DNA of 64,000 nucleotides from Bombilactobacillus bombi (GCF_003522965.1 NZ_CP031513.1:310001-374000), one strand, 5' to 3'; positions 18,029-27,996 are shown, counted from the stretch's first letter. Translations and numbers: made by a program. The notes: generated by a model not told the origin, from the letters alone.

Positions 18029-18895
18029 TTAGGCCTGTACCAGTGCTTGAAATGAAGCTGGTGCTTTTATGGTTACTGTTTGTTTTTGTTGAGTAAAAGG
18101 TAGTTGATATTGCAATTGATAAGCGTGAAGATACATTCTAGCTGCGGGTGGTCCATACAAGGGGTCACCCAAAATAGGCAGACCAATTGATTGTAAGTGG
18201 ACGCGAATTTGGTGAGTTCGACCTGTGTGTAATTGCAATTTAACTAAAGCATATTTTTGATTATGTTGAATAATTTGATAATCTGTTTGGGCAAATAATC
18301 CTTGAGAATTAATTTGACGTTTGCGTGGATCACGGTTATCGCGACCAATGGGTGCGGTAATTGAGCCATGATTAGGTAATGTTGCATTATATTTAGTTAC
18401 TGCTAGATAATAACGTTGCATAATTTTTTGAGATAATTGCCGATTCATTAACGGTATAATGAGCGGATTCTTGCCAACCATGATTAAACCACTGGTCATT
18501 TTATCAAGGCGGTGAATCATTAACGGATTATACCCTAAATAAGTTTTAATTTGATTGAGAAGAGTTTGGTTTTCTTGAGGTTGATTAGGATGAGTCTTAA
18601 GACCTGCTGGCTTATTAACTATTAAAAAATCTTGATTTTCTTGACAGATTGTAAAAGTGATTTGGGGAGCAGGTAAATAAGTTTGTAAATTAATCTTAGC
18701 TACAAAGGCTAAATCGATATGATCACCATTATGCAATAAGGTATTGAAAGATTGATAGTGATGATTAACGAGGATGCTGCGGTTAACCCTGAGTTCATGT
18801 TGCCATTTACGAGGGATAAGCCAAGAATTCAAGGCAGCGCGCAAGGAAAGTGGCTGGGGCAATTGTTTAATTGTAAAGTGTCGTTCTAAGATCAC
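18029..18895 (-). CDS. RluA/RluD family pseudouridine synthase
   Basis: About 288 residues. An N-terminal region is followed by the catalytic domain with HRLDKMTSGL (catalytic Asp, residue ~125) and later TGRTHQIRVH, both family signatures. It isomerises uridine to pseudouridine in rRNA or tRNA; which position cannot be told. I prefer GTG 18895, 7 bases after GGAG; the longer frame to ATG 18937 would overlap the start of the divergent pbp gene and lacks family similarity in its first 14 residues. Confidence 0.88.
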   Translation of the reverse strand: MILERHFTIKQLPQPLSLRAALNSWLIPRKWQHELRVNRSILVNHHYQSFNTLLHNGDHIDLAFVAKINLQTYLPAPQITFTICQENQDFLIVNKPAGLKTHPNQPQENQTLLNQIKTYLGYNPLMIHRLDKMTSGLIMVGKNPLIIPLMNRQLSQKIMQRYYLAVTKYNATLPNHGSITAPIGRDNRDPRKRQINSQGLFAQTDYQIIQHNQKYALVKLQLHTGRTHQIRVHLQSIGLPILGDPLYGPPAARMYLHAYQLQYQLPFTQQKQTVTIKAPASFQALVQA

Positions 18896-18910
18896 GGTTA
18901 GACTCCATTC

Positions 18911-18921
18911 TATGGTAAAAT
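18911..18921 (+). promoter_or_regulatory. Extended -10 promoter for the pbp gene
   Basis: TATGGTAAAAT contains TGG-TAAAAT, an extended -10 element with no good -35. A start of transcription 6-8 bases downstream would fall at or near the first pbp ATG (18929), implying an almost leaderless mRNA. Confidence 0.4.
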
Positions 18922-18928
18922 ATGAATT

Positions 18929-21034
18929 ATGAAACATATGGAAAAATTAACATTTAAACAACATTTAAAAAATGGAACCCAAAGATTGATTAAATTTTTA
19001 CATTATTGGACCAAACGTTATCATTTAGTGCGTTGGTTAATATTACTGGTTTTAATAATGTTTCTAAGTTTAAGCGCTATTTTAACTTTTCGAGCAAAAA
19101 CCGCCAATATTGAAAATTTGAAAGCATCCTTACAGACAACAACTACCGTGATGGATGCTTCTAATCAAAAAGCTGGCTCCTTATATGCGCAAAAGGGAAC
19201 TTATGTCGATTTGGATCGGATTTCTCCAGAAATGCAAAACGCAGTTATTTCTACAGAGGATCGGACTTTTTGGACTAATTCTGGTTTTAGTTTGCGCGGT
19301 TATGCACGAGGGGCATTAGGGTTTATTTTGCATCATCAAATTAGTGGTGGGGGTAGCACTATTACCCAACAATTAGCTAAAAATTCACTTCTGACTCAAA
19401 AACAAACTTTAATGCGCAAGGCCGAAGAATTTTTCTTGGCCGTGGAAATTAACCACGTTTATAGCAAAAAAGATATTTTATCGATGTATTTAAATAATTC
19501 TTATTTTGGTAATGGCGTTTGGGGAGTACAAGATGCTTCGCAACGATATTTTGCAAAAGATGCTCATGAACTTAATGCTAGTCAAGCTGCTACTTTAACT
19601 GCAATGTTACGAAATCCTAGTTATTATGATCCGATTCGCAATCCCCAAAATTCACAGCAACGACGTAATTTAATTTTGCAGTTAATGGTCGACAACCACA
19701 AGTTAACTACTAGTCAAATGAAAGTAGCACAACGGGCACCTTTAAATATAACTAATGGTTATCAACGGCAAAATGGTTATCGCTATCCTTCATATTTTGA
19801 TGCGGTTATTGCAGAAGCAGAGACAAAATATCATTTAAGCGAAAATGATATCTTGAATAAAGGCTACACTATTTATACATCTTTAAATCAAGATGTCCAA
19901 CAGCAAATGCAAGATAGTTTTGATAATGACGATTTATTCCCTGCTAATGCCAATGATGGGACTTTAGTCCAAGGAGCGTCCATTGCGATTAATCCTCGTA
20001 ATGGAGGTGTTAGTGCCGTTGTAGGTGGGCGCGGACAACATGGATTCAGAACCTTAAATCGGGCTACCCAAATGAAACGGCAGCCTGGTTCAACGATTAA
20101 ACCGCTAGCTGTCTATACTCCAGCAATTGAAAAAGGCTATAAGTTGGATTCGTTATTACCTAACCAGGTTACTAGTTTTGGCAAAAATCATTATACACCG
20201 ACCAATGCTGATGGTTCTTCTTCTGATGAAATTCCTTTATATCAAGCTTTAGCTCAGAGTGAGAATATTCCCGCAGTCGCTTTATTGGATAAAATTGGTG
20301 TGAACAAAGGGGTTGCCTCCGTAGAAAATTTTGGTATTAAAGTACCGAAATCCGATCAGAACTTGGCCTTAGCTTTAGGCGGTTTGCAAACAGGATTAAC
20401 ACCATATCAATTAGCACGTGCCTATACGGCTTTTGCCAATGAAGGGCGCTTAGCCAATACCCATTTTATCACAAAGATTGTTGATGCTACTGGCGCTGTG
20501 ATTGCCCAAAACCATAATGACACTCCCAAATTGATTATGAGTAAGTCCACTGCTAAAACGATGACCAGTTTAATGTTAGGGGTATTTGATCAAGGAACTG
20601 GCCAGAGTGCCAAACCTTATAATCACCGGCTAGCAGGCAAGACGGGTAGTACTGAAGTTCCTGCAGAGTATGGTGCTGGAACCAAAGATCAATGGGTTGT
20701 TGGCTATACTCCAGATATTGTAGTTGCTACTTGGGTCGGTTTTGATAAAACTGATCAAAACCATTTCCTGCAAAATAGCAATGAACAAGGTGTTGCTCCT
20801 TTATTCAAAACGGAATTAGAAACCATTTTGCCTTATACCAAAAATACTTCTTTTAAAGTAGAAGATGCGGCGACTATTGCACAACGCAGACAACACAATT
20901 CACCACAAAATTGGTTTAATGATTTTAATGGTGAGATGCGAAAAAAAGTTGAAGATACGATTAATAATTTTAATAATACCCGCCAGGGTGTCAGTCAATG
21001 GTATAATCAAATCAAAGGTCTGATAGGACATTAA
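18929..21034 (+). CDS. Class A penicillin-binding protein (transglycosylase/transpeptidase)
   Basis: 701 residues. A cytoplasmic N-terminus and one membrane anchor (~34-53) precede the GT51 glycosyltransferase domain, with EDRTFW (~107) and GGGSTITQQLAKN (~136-148), and then a transpeptidase domain with SxxK (STIK ~388), SEN (~445) and KTGST (~570). It polymerises and cross-links peptidoglycan at the outer face of the membrane. The size and short C-terminus resemble the PBP1A/PBP2A group of lactobacilli. Starts at 18929 or 18938 are both possible; neither has a clear Shine-Dalgarno sequence. Confidence 0.93.
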   Translation: MKHMEKLTFKQHLKNGTQRLIKFLHYWTKRYHLVRWLILLVLIMFLSLSAILTFRAKTANIENLKASLQTTTTVMDASNQKAGSLYAQKGTYVDLDRISPEMQNAVISTEDRTFWTNSGFSLRGYARGALGFILHHQISGGGSTITQQLAKNSLLTQKQTLMRKAEEFFLAVEINHVYSKKDILSMYLNNSYFGNGVWGVQDASQRYFAKDAHELNASQAATLTAMLRNPSYYDPIRNPQNSQQRRNLILQLMVDNHKLTTSQMKVAQRAPLNITNGYQRQNGYRYPSYFDAVIAEAETKYHLSENDILNKGYTIYTSLNQDVQQQMQDSFDNDDLFPANANDGTLVQGASIAINPRNGGVSAVVGGRGQHGFRTLNRATQMKRQPGSTIKPLAVYTPAIEKGYKLDSLLPNQVTSFGKNHYTPTNADGSSSDEIPLYQALAQSENIPAVALLDKIGVNKGVASVENFGIKVPKSDQNLALALGGLQTGLTPYQLARAYTAFANEGRLANTHFITKIVDATGAVIAQNHNDTPKLIMSKSTAKTMTSLMLGVFDQGTGQSAKPYNHRLAGKTGSTEVPAEYGAGTKDQWVVGYTPDIVVATWVGFDKTDQNHFLQNSNEQGVAPLFKTELETILPYTKNTSFKVEDAATIAQRRQHNSPQNWFNDFNGEMRKKVEDTINNFNNTRQGVSQWYNQIKGLIGH

Positions 21035-21052
21035 AAAAGGAGAATGCAATAA

Positions 21053-21394
21053 ATGATTAACGTCTACGATACCGCTAACCAATTGGAGAAGGATTTGCGT
21101 CAAACCCCTGAAATTTTAGGTTTACAAGGAGCATTTAGTCAGATGAAAGCTGATGCTATGGCTTATAGCATGTTTCAAAAAATGCAAAAAATGCAAGCTG
21201 ACTTTCAAGAAAAGCAAATCAATGGGCAAGAAATAAGCGATGAAGAAATTAAGAATCTACAAGATTTATCAGGACAATTGACTAAATTTGATTCTGTCAA
21301 AAATTTGATGGAACAAGAACGAAAAGTAAATGCCATGATGGAAGAATTAAATAAAATTATTTCTAAACCACTTGCAGAAATCTATCAAAGCTAA
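21053..21394 (+). CDS. YlbF/YheA family protein (UPF0342)
   Basis: 113 residues, highly helical and Gln/Met/Lys-rich. Length and sequence fit the UPF0342/YheA group of the YlbF family. ATG 21053 follows AAAGGAGAATGCAATAA. It lies 18 bp after pbp and just before the yhaO-yhaN-yhaM cluster, the same context as yheA in Bacillus. Biochemical function is not settled; related YlbF/YmcA proteins act with RNase Y. Confidence 0.85.
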   Translation: MINVYDTANQLEKDLRQTPEILGLQGAFSQMKADAMAYSMFQKMQKMQADFQEKQINGQEISDEEIKNLQDLSGQLTKFDSVKNLMEQERKVNAMMEELNKIISKPLAEIYQS

Positions 21395-21449
21395 TTAGTT
21401 TAAGCGGCACTTGCTTCGGCAGTGTCGTTTTTTTGTAGGAGGAATAAAA

Positions 21450-22631
21450 ATGAAATTTATTCATACAGCTGATTTACATCTGGAGAGCCCTTTTAAAGGT
21501 TTAATGCAATTGCCTTCTGCCATTAAGAAAGCTGTAGAAAATTCAATTTATCAAGCGATGGATCAGCTAGTGGCCACGGCGATTAAGCTTTCAGTGGATT
21601 TTATCATTATTGCTGGGGATGCTTTTGATGATGCAACTCGTGATTTACATGCGCAATTTTATTTACAACGTAAATTTCAAGAATTAGCTCAGCACCAAAT
21701 TGCTGTTATTATGATTTATGGCAATCATGACTATTTGACTTCTTCACAAGCGGTAGTTTCTTATCCAGATAATGTTTATGTTTTTGGACCGGAAGTAACA
21801 ACTACCACCTTAACGCTTGCTGATGGTCAAAAGGTAGCTTTTAGTGGTTTTAGCTATAATCAAAATCATATCCAGACTAATTTAGCTCAAACATATCCTG
21901 CTAGATTACCTAATGTTGATTATCAAATTGGTATTTTACATGGAGAATTGGGACAAAAAAGTAATTATGCACCTTTCACTTTAGAAACTTTGCAAAGTAA
22001 AGGTTATGATTATTGGGCGCTGGGTCATATTCATCAACGTCAAATATTGAGCCAAAATCCCTATGTTGTTTACCCGGGTAATCTACAAGGCCGCCATCGT
22101 AACGAGTCAGGTGACAAAGGGTATTATCTGGTTGATTGGGATGGAACTACTACCAAGTTGAAGTTTATTTCAACAGCTGCGATTATTTGGCAAAATGTTC
22201 AAGTAAGTGTTGCACAGATTTCCAATTTAGATAATCTAATATCTAAAATTCAAAAAGCTGTATTCAATGATAAAAATACCTTGGTAGATTTAACTCTGAC
22301 AGATTTTGAACAATTAGACCATGATTTGCAAGCACTCATTACTTCAGGTGAACTGTTGGCTACTCTCCAAGCAGATGTACCCGCTGAACACTTTAATTAT
22401 ATTTATCATGTGCAACCGCAAGTGAAATCACAGACAATTTATCAAACAATTGACGAAAAGTATTGGCAAAGTGCAGCAAATCAGATTTTTACGCCAAATA
22501 ATTTATTAAAACACTTAGGCAAATTACAACAAGTCCCAGTTGTCAGAGAAACTTATCAGCAGAAAGATTTTTTATCTGAATTGCAGCAAAGAGCAGTAAA
22601 TATCATCAGTCAAAATAAGATGGAGGAATAG
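21450..22631 (+). CDS. yhaO: YhaO-type metallophosphoesterase (SbcD/Mre11-like nuclease)
   Basis: 393 residues beginning MKFIHTADLHLESPF, with the phosphodiesterase metal ligands D-x-H (~7-9), GDAFD (~50), GNHDY (~87) and GHIHQ (~190). It is probably the nuclease subunit working with the SMC-like ATPase encoded next, analogous to SbcD with SbcC in DNA end processing. I took ATG 21450, 7 bases after GGAGG; an in-frame upstream start at 21411 has no support. The stop is followed immediately by yhaN. Confidence 0.92.
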   Translation: MKFIHTADLHLESPFKGLMQLPSAIKKAVENSIYQAMDQLVATAIKLSVDFIIIAGDAFDDATRDLHAQFYLQRKFQELAQHQIAVIMIYGNHDYLTSSQAVVSYPDNVYVFGPEVTTTTLTLADGQKVAFSGFSYNQNHIQTNLAQTYPARLPNVDYQIGILHGELGQKSNYAPFTLETLQSKGYDYWALGHIHQRQILSQNPYVVYPGNLQGRHRNESGDKGYYLVDWDGTTTKLKFISTAAIIWQNVQVSVAQISNLDNLISKIQKAVFNDKNTLVDLTLTDFEQLDHDLQALITSGELLATLQADVPAEHFNYIYHVQPQVKSQTIYQTIDEKYWQSAANQIFTPNNLLKHLGKLQQVPVVRETYQQKDFLSELQQRAVNIISQNKMEE

Positions 22632-22632
22632 T

Positions 22633-25113
22633 GTGAGAATTACAAAATTAAATATTTATGGATTTGGTTGTTGGGTAGATACCAAGTTCAATTTTCAAAC
22701 TGATTATCAGGTGATTTGTGGCGATAATGAGACTGGTAAAACCACTATTCTATATTTTATTCGTTCAATTTTATTTGGCTTTGCTTCTGCTCGTGGTCAA
22801 GAAAAGTATTGGCAATATCTACCGCGTCAAAGTAGTAAATATGGCGGTGAAATCGAATTAATTGATAATGATAGTAATTATTGGCTGGTGCGCCGAGTAA
22901 AAAATAAAAATAATGAAGAGTTAAAAATTTTTAAAAATAATCAAGAAACAGACCCAGCCGAATATGCAAAATTATTAGGTCCTGTAACGGATACCTTATT
23001 TGCTAAAACTAATTTTGTAGATCGTAAAGCTTTAGAACAGGTTTATCATCTTTCTGATGATGAACTATTAGAACAAATATTAGCAATGGGAGCTGTAGGT
23101 TCGAATGAATGGCTCAAGTTGCAAAAAAAGTTAATTAAAGATGCTGATCAAATATATCGTCCCCGTGGTAAAAAATATGAATTAAATCAGTTACTGGAAA
23201 AAGCCGATGATTTGCAACAACGTTTAAGTCAAGTCAACAACGAAAACAAACAATATCAAACATTGGAAGCTCAGTTGCAAAAGTTAAACCAACAGGTTTC
23301 AGAGGTACAAACCCAAGTACAAACTGCCCAGCAGCAATTACAGTATTGGCAAAATTTGCAGAAAAATTGGTCTAATTATGTCGAATTGCAAAATTTAACT
23401 GCTAATTTAACAGATTCTTCTGAGATAGATAATCAAGATTGGAATAAATATATTGAATTAAAGCAACAATTAGCCTTGGAACAGCAAAATATTGGTAACC
23501 TAGAACAACAACGCCAAAATATTAAATTTAGTCCAGAACAAACCGCTCAACTTAATTATTTTATTGCCCATCAACCAAAAATCGAGCAATTACAACAGCA
23601 ACAAGAAGAACTGCGATTTCAGCAACAGCACTTAGAAGCTGAGATAGTTGTGCAACAAAAACAGTTACACGAACAACAGACACAACTTTTACAACAAAAT
23701 CCCCAGTTGACTGCTGAAGCACAGCCGTTGACCAGACAACAAATACAAGAATTTCAAAAATTAGTTAATCAAACTGATGTACAAGTTGCTGGAACTCAAG
23801 GGCTTAAAAAAGTGGTAATTGGCTTGATTGCTGTTGTTGTGACTGTAGGCGGTCTCGTTATCGGACATAGTTTGCTACTAGCGCTTTTGGGATTATTAAT
23901 TAGTTTAGGTGTTGGCTGGTGGCTTTTAACTATGAGCACTACTAGTTCTAGCAATGTGCAAGTTAGAACTAAAATTCAGAGTTTTAAACAAAAATATCAC
24001 CTCGATAATCTTACCGATCAAGAAGTAATAACTCTTCAAGGAGTTATCGGGCAATTAGCTAATCTAACTAACCAAATTCAAAAAAATCAATCTCAAATTG
24101 AACAATATCAAAAAAATTACCAACAGTGGCAACAAAGCGTGCAGCTGTTATTAGACAATGCTAATAAGAACTCAAAGCCAGTAACTTTCAGTGAATTTTA
24201 TCAGACTGGTCAACATCTCTTACAATTACAGCAACTGCAGCAAAATACCCTAGAACAAATTAATCCACAAATAACAACTCTTAAATTGCAGCAAGAGCAG
24301 CAACAGCAACAATTGAATAAAATTTTGGCCAAATATCATGTCACTAGTTTGGTGGATTTCGAACAATTACAAAAAGATACTCAGCACCAACAGCAAAAAT
24401 TGCAACGCCGAGCAGTTTTACAAGAAACTTTAAAACCAATCATAAAAGCGCTGCAGACTATAGGCAATCAAGCTAACTTAGATAATAAATTACAACAAGC
24501 TCAAAACAAATTACAACACCAAGAGCAAATTTTTAATCAAATTCAAAGTCAACAAGCACAGCTAATGGCCCAAGAAAACCAGCTAGCTGATGATAATCAA
24601 TATCAACAGGTAATCCAAACAATTGAGTATAATAATACTGCAGTTGCGACTGCTTTTTCAGAATGGATCAGTCAAGTAATGGCTGCTGAATGGATTAATG
24701 AAACTCTCAATCAAGCAAGTGCTAATCGTTTTCCTAAATTAATGCAACAAGCAGAGTATTTTTTTCAACGATTAACTAATAATCGTTATCGCCAAATTGA
24801 ATTTATAAATAATAATTTAACAGTTTTAAGTGTTGCGCATGAACGCTTTGAAGTTCATGAATTATCACGGGGGACCGCTGCGCAATTATATTTGGCGTTA
24901 ACGTTGGCTTTTAGTTTAGAAATGGCCGATTTGACAGTTTTACCCATTTTGATTGATGATGCGTTTGTGGATTTTGATCCGATACGAAAAGCTAACATTG
25001 GTGAAATAATTCAGCAAATGGCGAAGACGACCCAGATTATATATGTTTGCACTGATACACAAGTTACAACTTTATTTGACCAAAAGCATATTTTAAATTT
25101 GAAAGGACTGTGA
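22633..25113 (+). CDS. yhaN: YhaN-type SMC/Rad50-like ATPase
   Basis: 826 residues with Walker A GDNETGKTT near residue 30, two long Gln-rich coiled coils (~180-350 and ~430-680), an unusual hydrophobic pair of segments at ~385-425 that look like a transmembrane hairpin, and a C-terminal ABC signature region (LSRGTAAQLYLAL) with Walker B LPILIDDAF. It should form a complex with YhaO. The GTG start (22633) lies just after yhaO's stop, and its stop overlaps the yhaM start region, indicating one operon. The membrane hairpin in the coiled coil is a known feature of YhaN-type proteins. Confidence 0.9.
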   Translation: MRITKLNIYGFGCWVDTKFNFQTDYQVICGDNETGKTTILYFIRSILFGFASARGQEKYWQYLPRQSSKYGGEIELIDNDSNYWLVRRVKNKNNEELKIFKNNQETDPAEYAKLLGPVTDTLFAKTNFVDRKALEQVYHLSDDELLEQILAMGAVGSNEWLKLQKKLIKDADQIYRPRGKKYELNQLLEKADDLQQRLSQVNNENKQYQTLEAQLQKLNQQVSEVQTQVQTAQQQLQYWQNLQKNWSNYVELQNLTANLTDSSEIDNQDWNKYIELKQQLALEQQNIGNLEQQRQNIKFSPEQTAQLNYFIAHQPKIEQLQQQQEELRFQQQHLEAEIVVQQKQLHEQQTQLLQQNPQLTAEAQPLTRQQIQEFQKLVNQTDVQVAGTQGLKKVVIGLIAVVVTVGGLVIGHSLLLALLGLLISLGVGWWLLTMSTTSSSNVQVRTKIQSFKQKYHLDNLTDQEVITLQGVIGQLANLTNQIQKNQSQIEQYQKNYQQWQQSVQLLLDNANKNSKPVTFSEFYQTGQHLLQLQQLQQNTLEQINPQITTLKLQQEQQQQQLNKILAKYHVTSLVDFEQLQKDTQHQQQKLQRRAVLQETLKPIIKALQTIGNQANLDNKLQQAQNKLQHQEQIFNQIQSQQAQLMAQENQLADDNQYQQVIQTIEYNNTAVATAFSEWISQVMAAEWINETLNQASANRFPKLMQQAEYFFQRLTNNRYRQIEFINNNLTVLSVAHERFEVHELSRGTAAQLYLALTLAFSLEMADLTVLPILIDDAFVDFDPIRKANIGEIIQQMAKTTQIIYVCTDTQVTTLFDQKHILNLKGL

Positions 25114-25118
25114 GAATA

Positions 25119-26090
25119 ATGCTTAAAAAACTAGCCGACTTACAGGCAGGCAATGATTTTGAATTTCCAGTTTTACTTAAGCAAGTAGATGTCAGAACAG
25201 CACGTAATTCGAAAAAATTTTTGGCAATCGTTTTTGCGGATGATACTGCCGAACTACCGGGTAAATTTTGGGATGCTTCAGCACAAGATATTAAGGATTT
25301 TGTAGCAGGAAAGGTTGTTTTGTTAACTGGCAAATGCGAATTATACAACGGTTCTCTACAAATAAAAATTATTAATATGAAAATTGCTGAAGCCAATACG
25401 TATTCTTTGAATCAATTTATAAAACATGCTCCGTTAAGTCAAAAGCAAATGCAAGAACAAATTAATGAACTAATATTTCAAATTACGCAACCAAAATGGA
25501 ATCGAATTGTGCGCTTTCTCTTCAAAAAGTATCAACAAAAATTTTTTGAATATCCAGCAGCCAAGTCTAATCACCATGATTATGTTGGTGGTTTGGCTTA
25601 TCATACTCTAAGTATTGCTAATTTAGCGCAAAAGGTTTGTCAACAATATCCTCAAGTCGATCAATCATTATTACTAGCTGGAACATTATTGCATGACTTA
25701 GGTAAAACAATTGAGCTAAGCGGTCCTTTAAATACACAATATACACTAGAAGGCAATTTATTAGGTCACATAGTCATTATGGATGGGGAAATTGTGGCTG
25801 CCTGTCAACAAATAAATATTGATTCTAATGATGAAGAGGTAGTCTTATTACGTCATATGATAATTGCCCACCATGGACTTAATGAGTATGGTTCACCTAA
25901 AAGGCCGCAACTGTTAGAAGCAGAAATTCTCCATGCCTTAGATGAACTTGATGCTACAATTACAATGATTACTAAAGCAGAAAAACGAGTAGCAACGGGA
26001 GAATTTACGGAACGAATTTTTGGCTTGGATAATCGGCGGTTTTTTGTACCAAATGCTCTTGCTTCAAATAATGATGATATTAAAAAATAA
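25119..26090 (+). CDS. yhaM: 3'-5' exoribonuclease YhaM
   Basis: About 323 residues: an N-terminal OB-fold (~1-100, KFWDASAQDI) and a C-terminal HD domain with HDYVGGLAYHT (~155), LLHDLGK (~193) and HHG (~252). YhaM degrades RNA and single-stranded DNA from the 3' end. The ATG at 25119 starts at the MLKKLADL sequence expected for the family; the GTG at 25110 is an extension overlapping yhaN. Last gene of the yheA-yhaO-yhaN-yhaM run; a terminator follows. Confidence 0.92.
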   Translation: MLKKLADLQAGNDFEFPVLLKQVDVRTARNSKKFLAIVFADDTAELPGKFWDASAQDIKDFVAGKVVLLTGKCELYNGSLQIKIINMKIAEANTYSLNQFIKHAPLSQKQMQEQINELIFQITQPKWNRIVRFLFKKYQQKFFEYPAAKSNHHDYVGGLAYHTLSIANLAQKVCQQYPQVDQSLLLAGTLLHDLGKTIELSGPLNTQYTLEGNLLGHIVIMDGEIVAACQQINIDSNDEEVVLLRHMIIAHHGLNEYGSPKRPQLLEAEILHALDELDATITMITKAEKRVATGEFTERIFGLDNRRFFVPNALASNNDDIKK

Positions 26091-26105
26091 ATAAAAAGAC
26101 AAAAT

Positions 26106-26137
26106 AAAAAAGCATATTGTTAAAATATGCTTTTTTA
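26106..26137. terminator. Bidirectional terminator between yhaM and prsA
   Basis: AAAAAAGCATATT / AATATGCTTTTTT with a 4-base loop. Confidence 0.85.
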
Positions 26138-26147
26138 TAAACAATTA

Positions 26148-27077
26148 TTATTTACTTGATGATTTAGCATTCTTGTTGCTGTCTTTGCCATTTGACAAGT
26201 AACCAGCCAAGATGTTCTTCATATCGTTATCTTTAATCGAAATATCAGAACGTTTCAGAACTTTAGAAATAACTTTTTGCATTGTTACGGAATCTTGCAT
26301 CCGTTCTGCATAAATTTGATTTTCTAGTTCTTGTTTGTGACTATTTAAAGTACCTTTACTTGGGCGTTTGTCCATCTTAATAATATGATATCCATAAGAT
26401 GATTTGACAGGTTCTTTAGTGTATTGACCTTGTTTTAATTTCAAAGCAGCCTTTTTAAAGTTTGCATCAAGAGATGTATCACTATTGTTGAAGGAAGGCA
26501 ACTTACCACCATTGTTCTTGGTACCAGTATCAGTGGAATACTTCTTAGCTAACTTATCAAAATTACCACCGTCATCTAATTGCTTGATAACATCTTTAGC
26601 GGTATCTTCATCTTTAACTAAGATATGCTGAACGGTAACCTTAGGAGTATATTTCTTCCACTGCTTATTTAATTCAGCTTTCGAAATAGAAGTTTCTTTA
26701 CGAACGGCAACCTTAGTTAACAAGTTGGTCCGGATAGTGTCTTTGAACGAAGCAGCATCCATACCATTTTGTTGCAAAAGACTATCAAATTGAGAACCGT
26801 ATTTATCTTTATATTGATTATATTCTTTGTTGACTTCTTTATCACTGACATTTTTGCCATATTGATCTTTCAAAGCTTGAGAAATAATCATTTGCTGGAG
26901 GGCTTGTTGACCAGCTTGCGACTTCTTCATCTTTTGGTAAAGTTGTTCTTGAGTGATTTTACCACCCTTCATAGTAACAACAGCTTTGTTGCCTGAACAA
27001 CCAGCAACTAATGATACTGACAATAATGCAACAATTGTCAATATTATTTTGTTAAATTTCTTTGACATAACTTTCAC
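26148..27077 (-). CDS. prsA: PrsA foldase lipoprotein (parvulin-type peptidyl-prolyl isomerase)
   Basis: 309 residues with a lipoprotein signal peptide (hydrophobic core, lipobox LVAGC at ~23-27), helical chaperone regions and a central parvulin domain (VQHILVKDEDTA ~150, then KLPSF and SSYGYHIIKM ~230). It is anchored outside the membrane and assists folding of secreted proteins and PBPs. GTG 27077 has GGA at suitable spacing; ATG 27068 is an alternative three codons in. Its length and position between yhaM and hit match other lactobacilli. Confidence 0.93.
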   Translation of the reverse strand: MKVMSKKFNKIILTIVALLSVSLVAGCSGNKAVVTMKGGKITQEQLYQKMKKSQAGQQALQQMIISQALKDQYGKNVSDKEVNKEYNQYKDKYGSQFDSLLQQNGMDAASFKDTIRTNLLTKVAVRKETSISKAELNKQWKKYTPKVTVQHILVKDEDTAKDVIKQLDDGGNFDKLAKKYSTDTGTKNNGGKLPSFNNSDTSLDANFKKAALKLKQGQYTKEPVKSSYGYHIIKMDKRPSKGTLNSHKQELENQIYAERMQDSVTMQKVISKVLKRSDISIKDNDMKNILAGYLSNGKDSNKNAKSSSK

Positions 27078-27179
27078 TACACATCCAATCTAGTTTTATC
27101 TCGTTAAGATAACAACTACCAAGATAACATATTTTTGATATTTTTAATACCATAAAAAATTAATTTCACATAAATTTCA

Positions 27180-27455
27180 CTAATTTTTCGGTAATTTTTG
27201 TTTTAATTCATTGGCGGAATTCATGATTTGTTGCAAATCAGCATTAATTTGAGTTTCACTGTGACTAAGAGTTTGCTGAAGTTCCTTGACAGTAGGAATC
27301 ACATCTTGTTTTAATTGAGTAGTAATGCTTTTAAGCTGCTGAGGCCAAGAACTTACTGTACTGTTGGGATGAGCAACTTGAGGCTGTTGTCGTTGCCAAC
27401 TGCTGAAACAACCAGCTGCTGTCCCAACTAAAAATCCGGATAATAAACTTTTCAT
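27180..27455 (-). CDS. Small YtxH-like protein
   Basis: 91 residues: a short hydrophobic glycine-rich N-terminus (SGFLVGTAAGCFSSW) and an amphipathic helical remainder with Gln/Leu repeats. It resembles YtxH-type small envelope proteins often found between hit and prsA in lactobacilli, but the motif content is low. It is 2 bp downstream of hit, hence translationally linked. Function unknown. Confidence 0.6.
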   Translation of the reverse strand: MKSLLSGFLVGTAAGCFSSWQRQQPQVAHPNSTVSSWPQQLKSITTQLKQDVIPTVKELQQTLSHSETQINADLQQIMNSANELKQKLPKN

Positions 27456-27457
27456 AA

Positions 27458-27898
27458 TTATTCTCCTATGTGTTCGATAATTTTTTGAGCAATATCGTTA
27501 AGCTGTTGCTGATTATATTTATCAGTATTATCAGCCCACTTCATTTGAAAACCATCATTATCAGTATAACGTGGTACTAGGTGAATATGAGAATGAAAAA
27601 CTGATTGATAAGCAATTTTGCCATTGTTAATACTAATGTTCATGCCTTGAATATCCGAATTAGCGGCTTTAATAGCACGAGCAACTTGAGGTACCCGGGA
27701 AAAAACTTCTCCAGCATATGAGGCATCATATTCAAAAATATCTTGAACATGTTTTTTAGGTACGAGAAGTACATGACCAGGTGTTACTTGTGAAATATCC
27801 AAAAAAGCTTTCACCACATCATCTTCATAGACGGTATAACTGGGGATTTCCCCAGCAATAATTTTGCAAAATACACAGTTTTCTGTTGTAGTACTCAT
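27458..27898 (-). CDS. hit: HIT family nucleotide-binding protein
   Basis: 146 residues. CVFCKII at the N-terminus (zinc-binding Cys pair) and the histidine triad HSHIHLVPR at ~101-109 identify the HIT superfamily (nucleoside phosphoramidase / dinucleotide hydrolase). ATG 27898 follows AAGGAGGTTTTACTA. It is divergent from ecsA, as in many Firmicutes. Confidence 0.93.
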   Translation of the reverse strand: MSTTTENCVFCKIIAGEIPSYTVYEDDVVKAFLDISQVTPGHVLLVPKKHVQDIFEYDASYAGEVFSRVPQVARAIKAANSDIQGMNISINNGKIAYQSVFHSHIHLVPRYTDNDGFQMKWADNTDKYNQQQLNDIAQKIIEHIGE

Positions 27899-27915
27899 TA
27901 GTAAAACCTCCTTAA

Positions 27916-27944
27916 TTGATGAATAAAAGATTCCATCTTATATA
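27916..27944 (+). promoter_or_regulatory. Probable ecsA promoter
   Basis: TTGATG (27916-27921), 17-bp spacer, TATATA (27939-27944), about 50 bp before ecsA and divergent from hit. Confidence 0.5.
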
Positions 27945-27996
27945 TATTTAATGCTATCATAAATACAGCTGATTTAAAGAGAGTAGGTTTAAATTT

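Noticed and set aside
23200-24600. Gln-rich repetitive DNA in yhaN as a possible tandem repeat element
   Set aside because: The CAA/CAG richness follows coiled-coil coding sequence without a fixed repeat unit.
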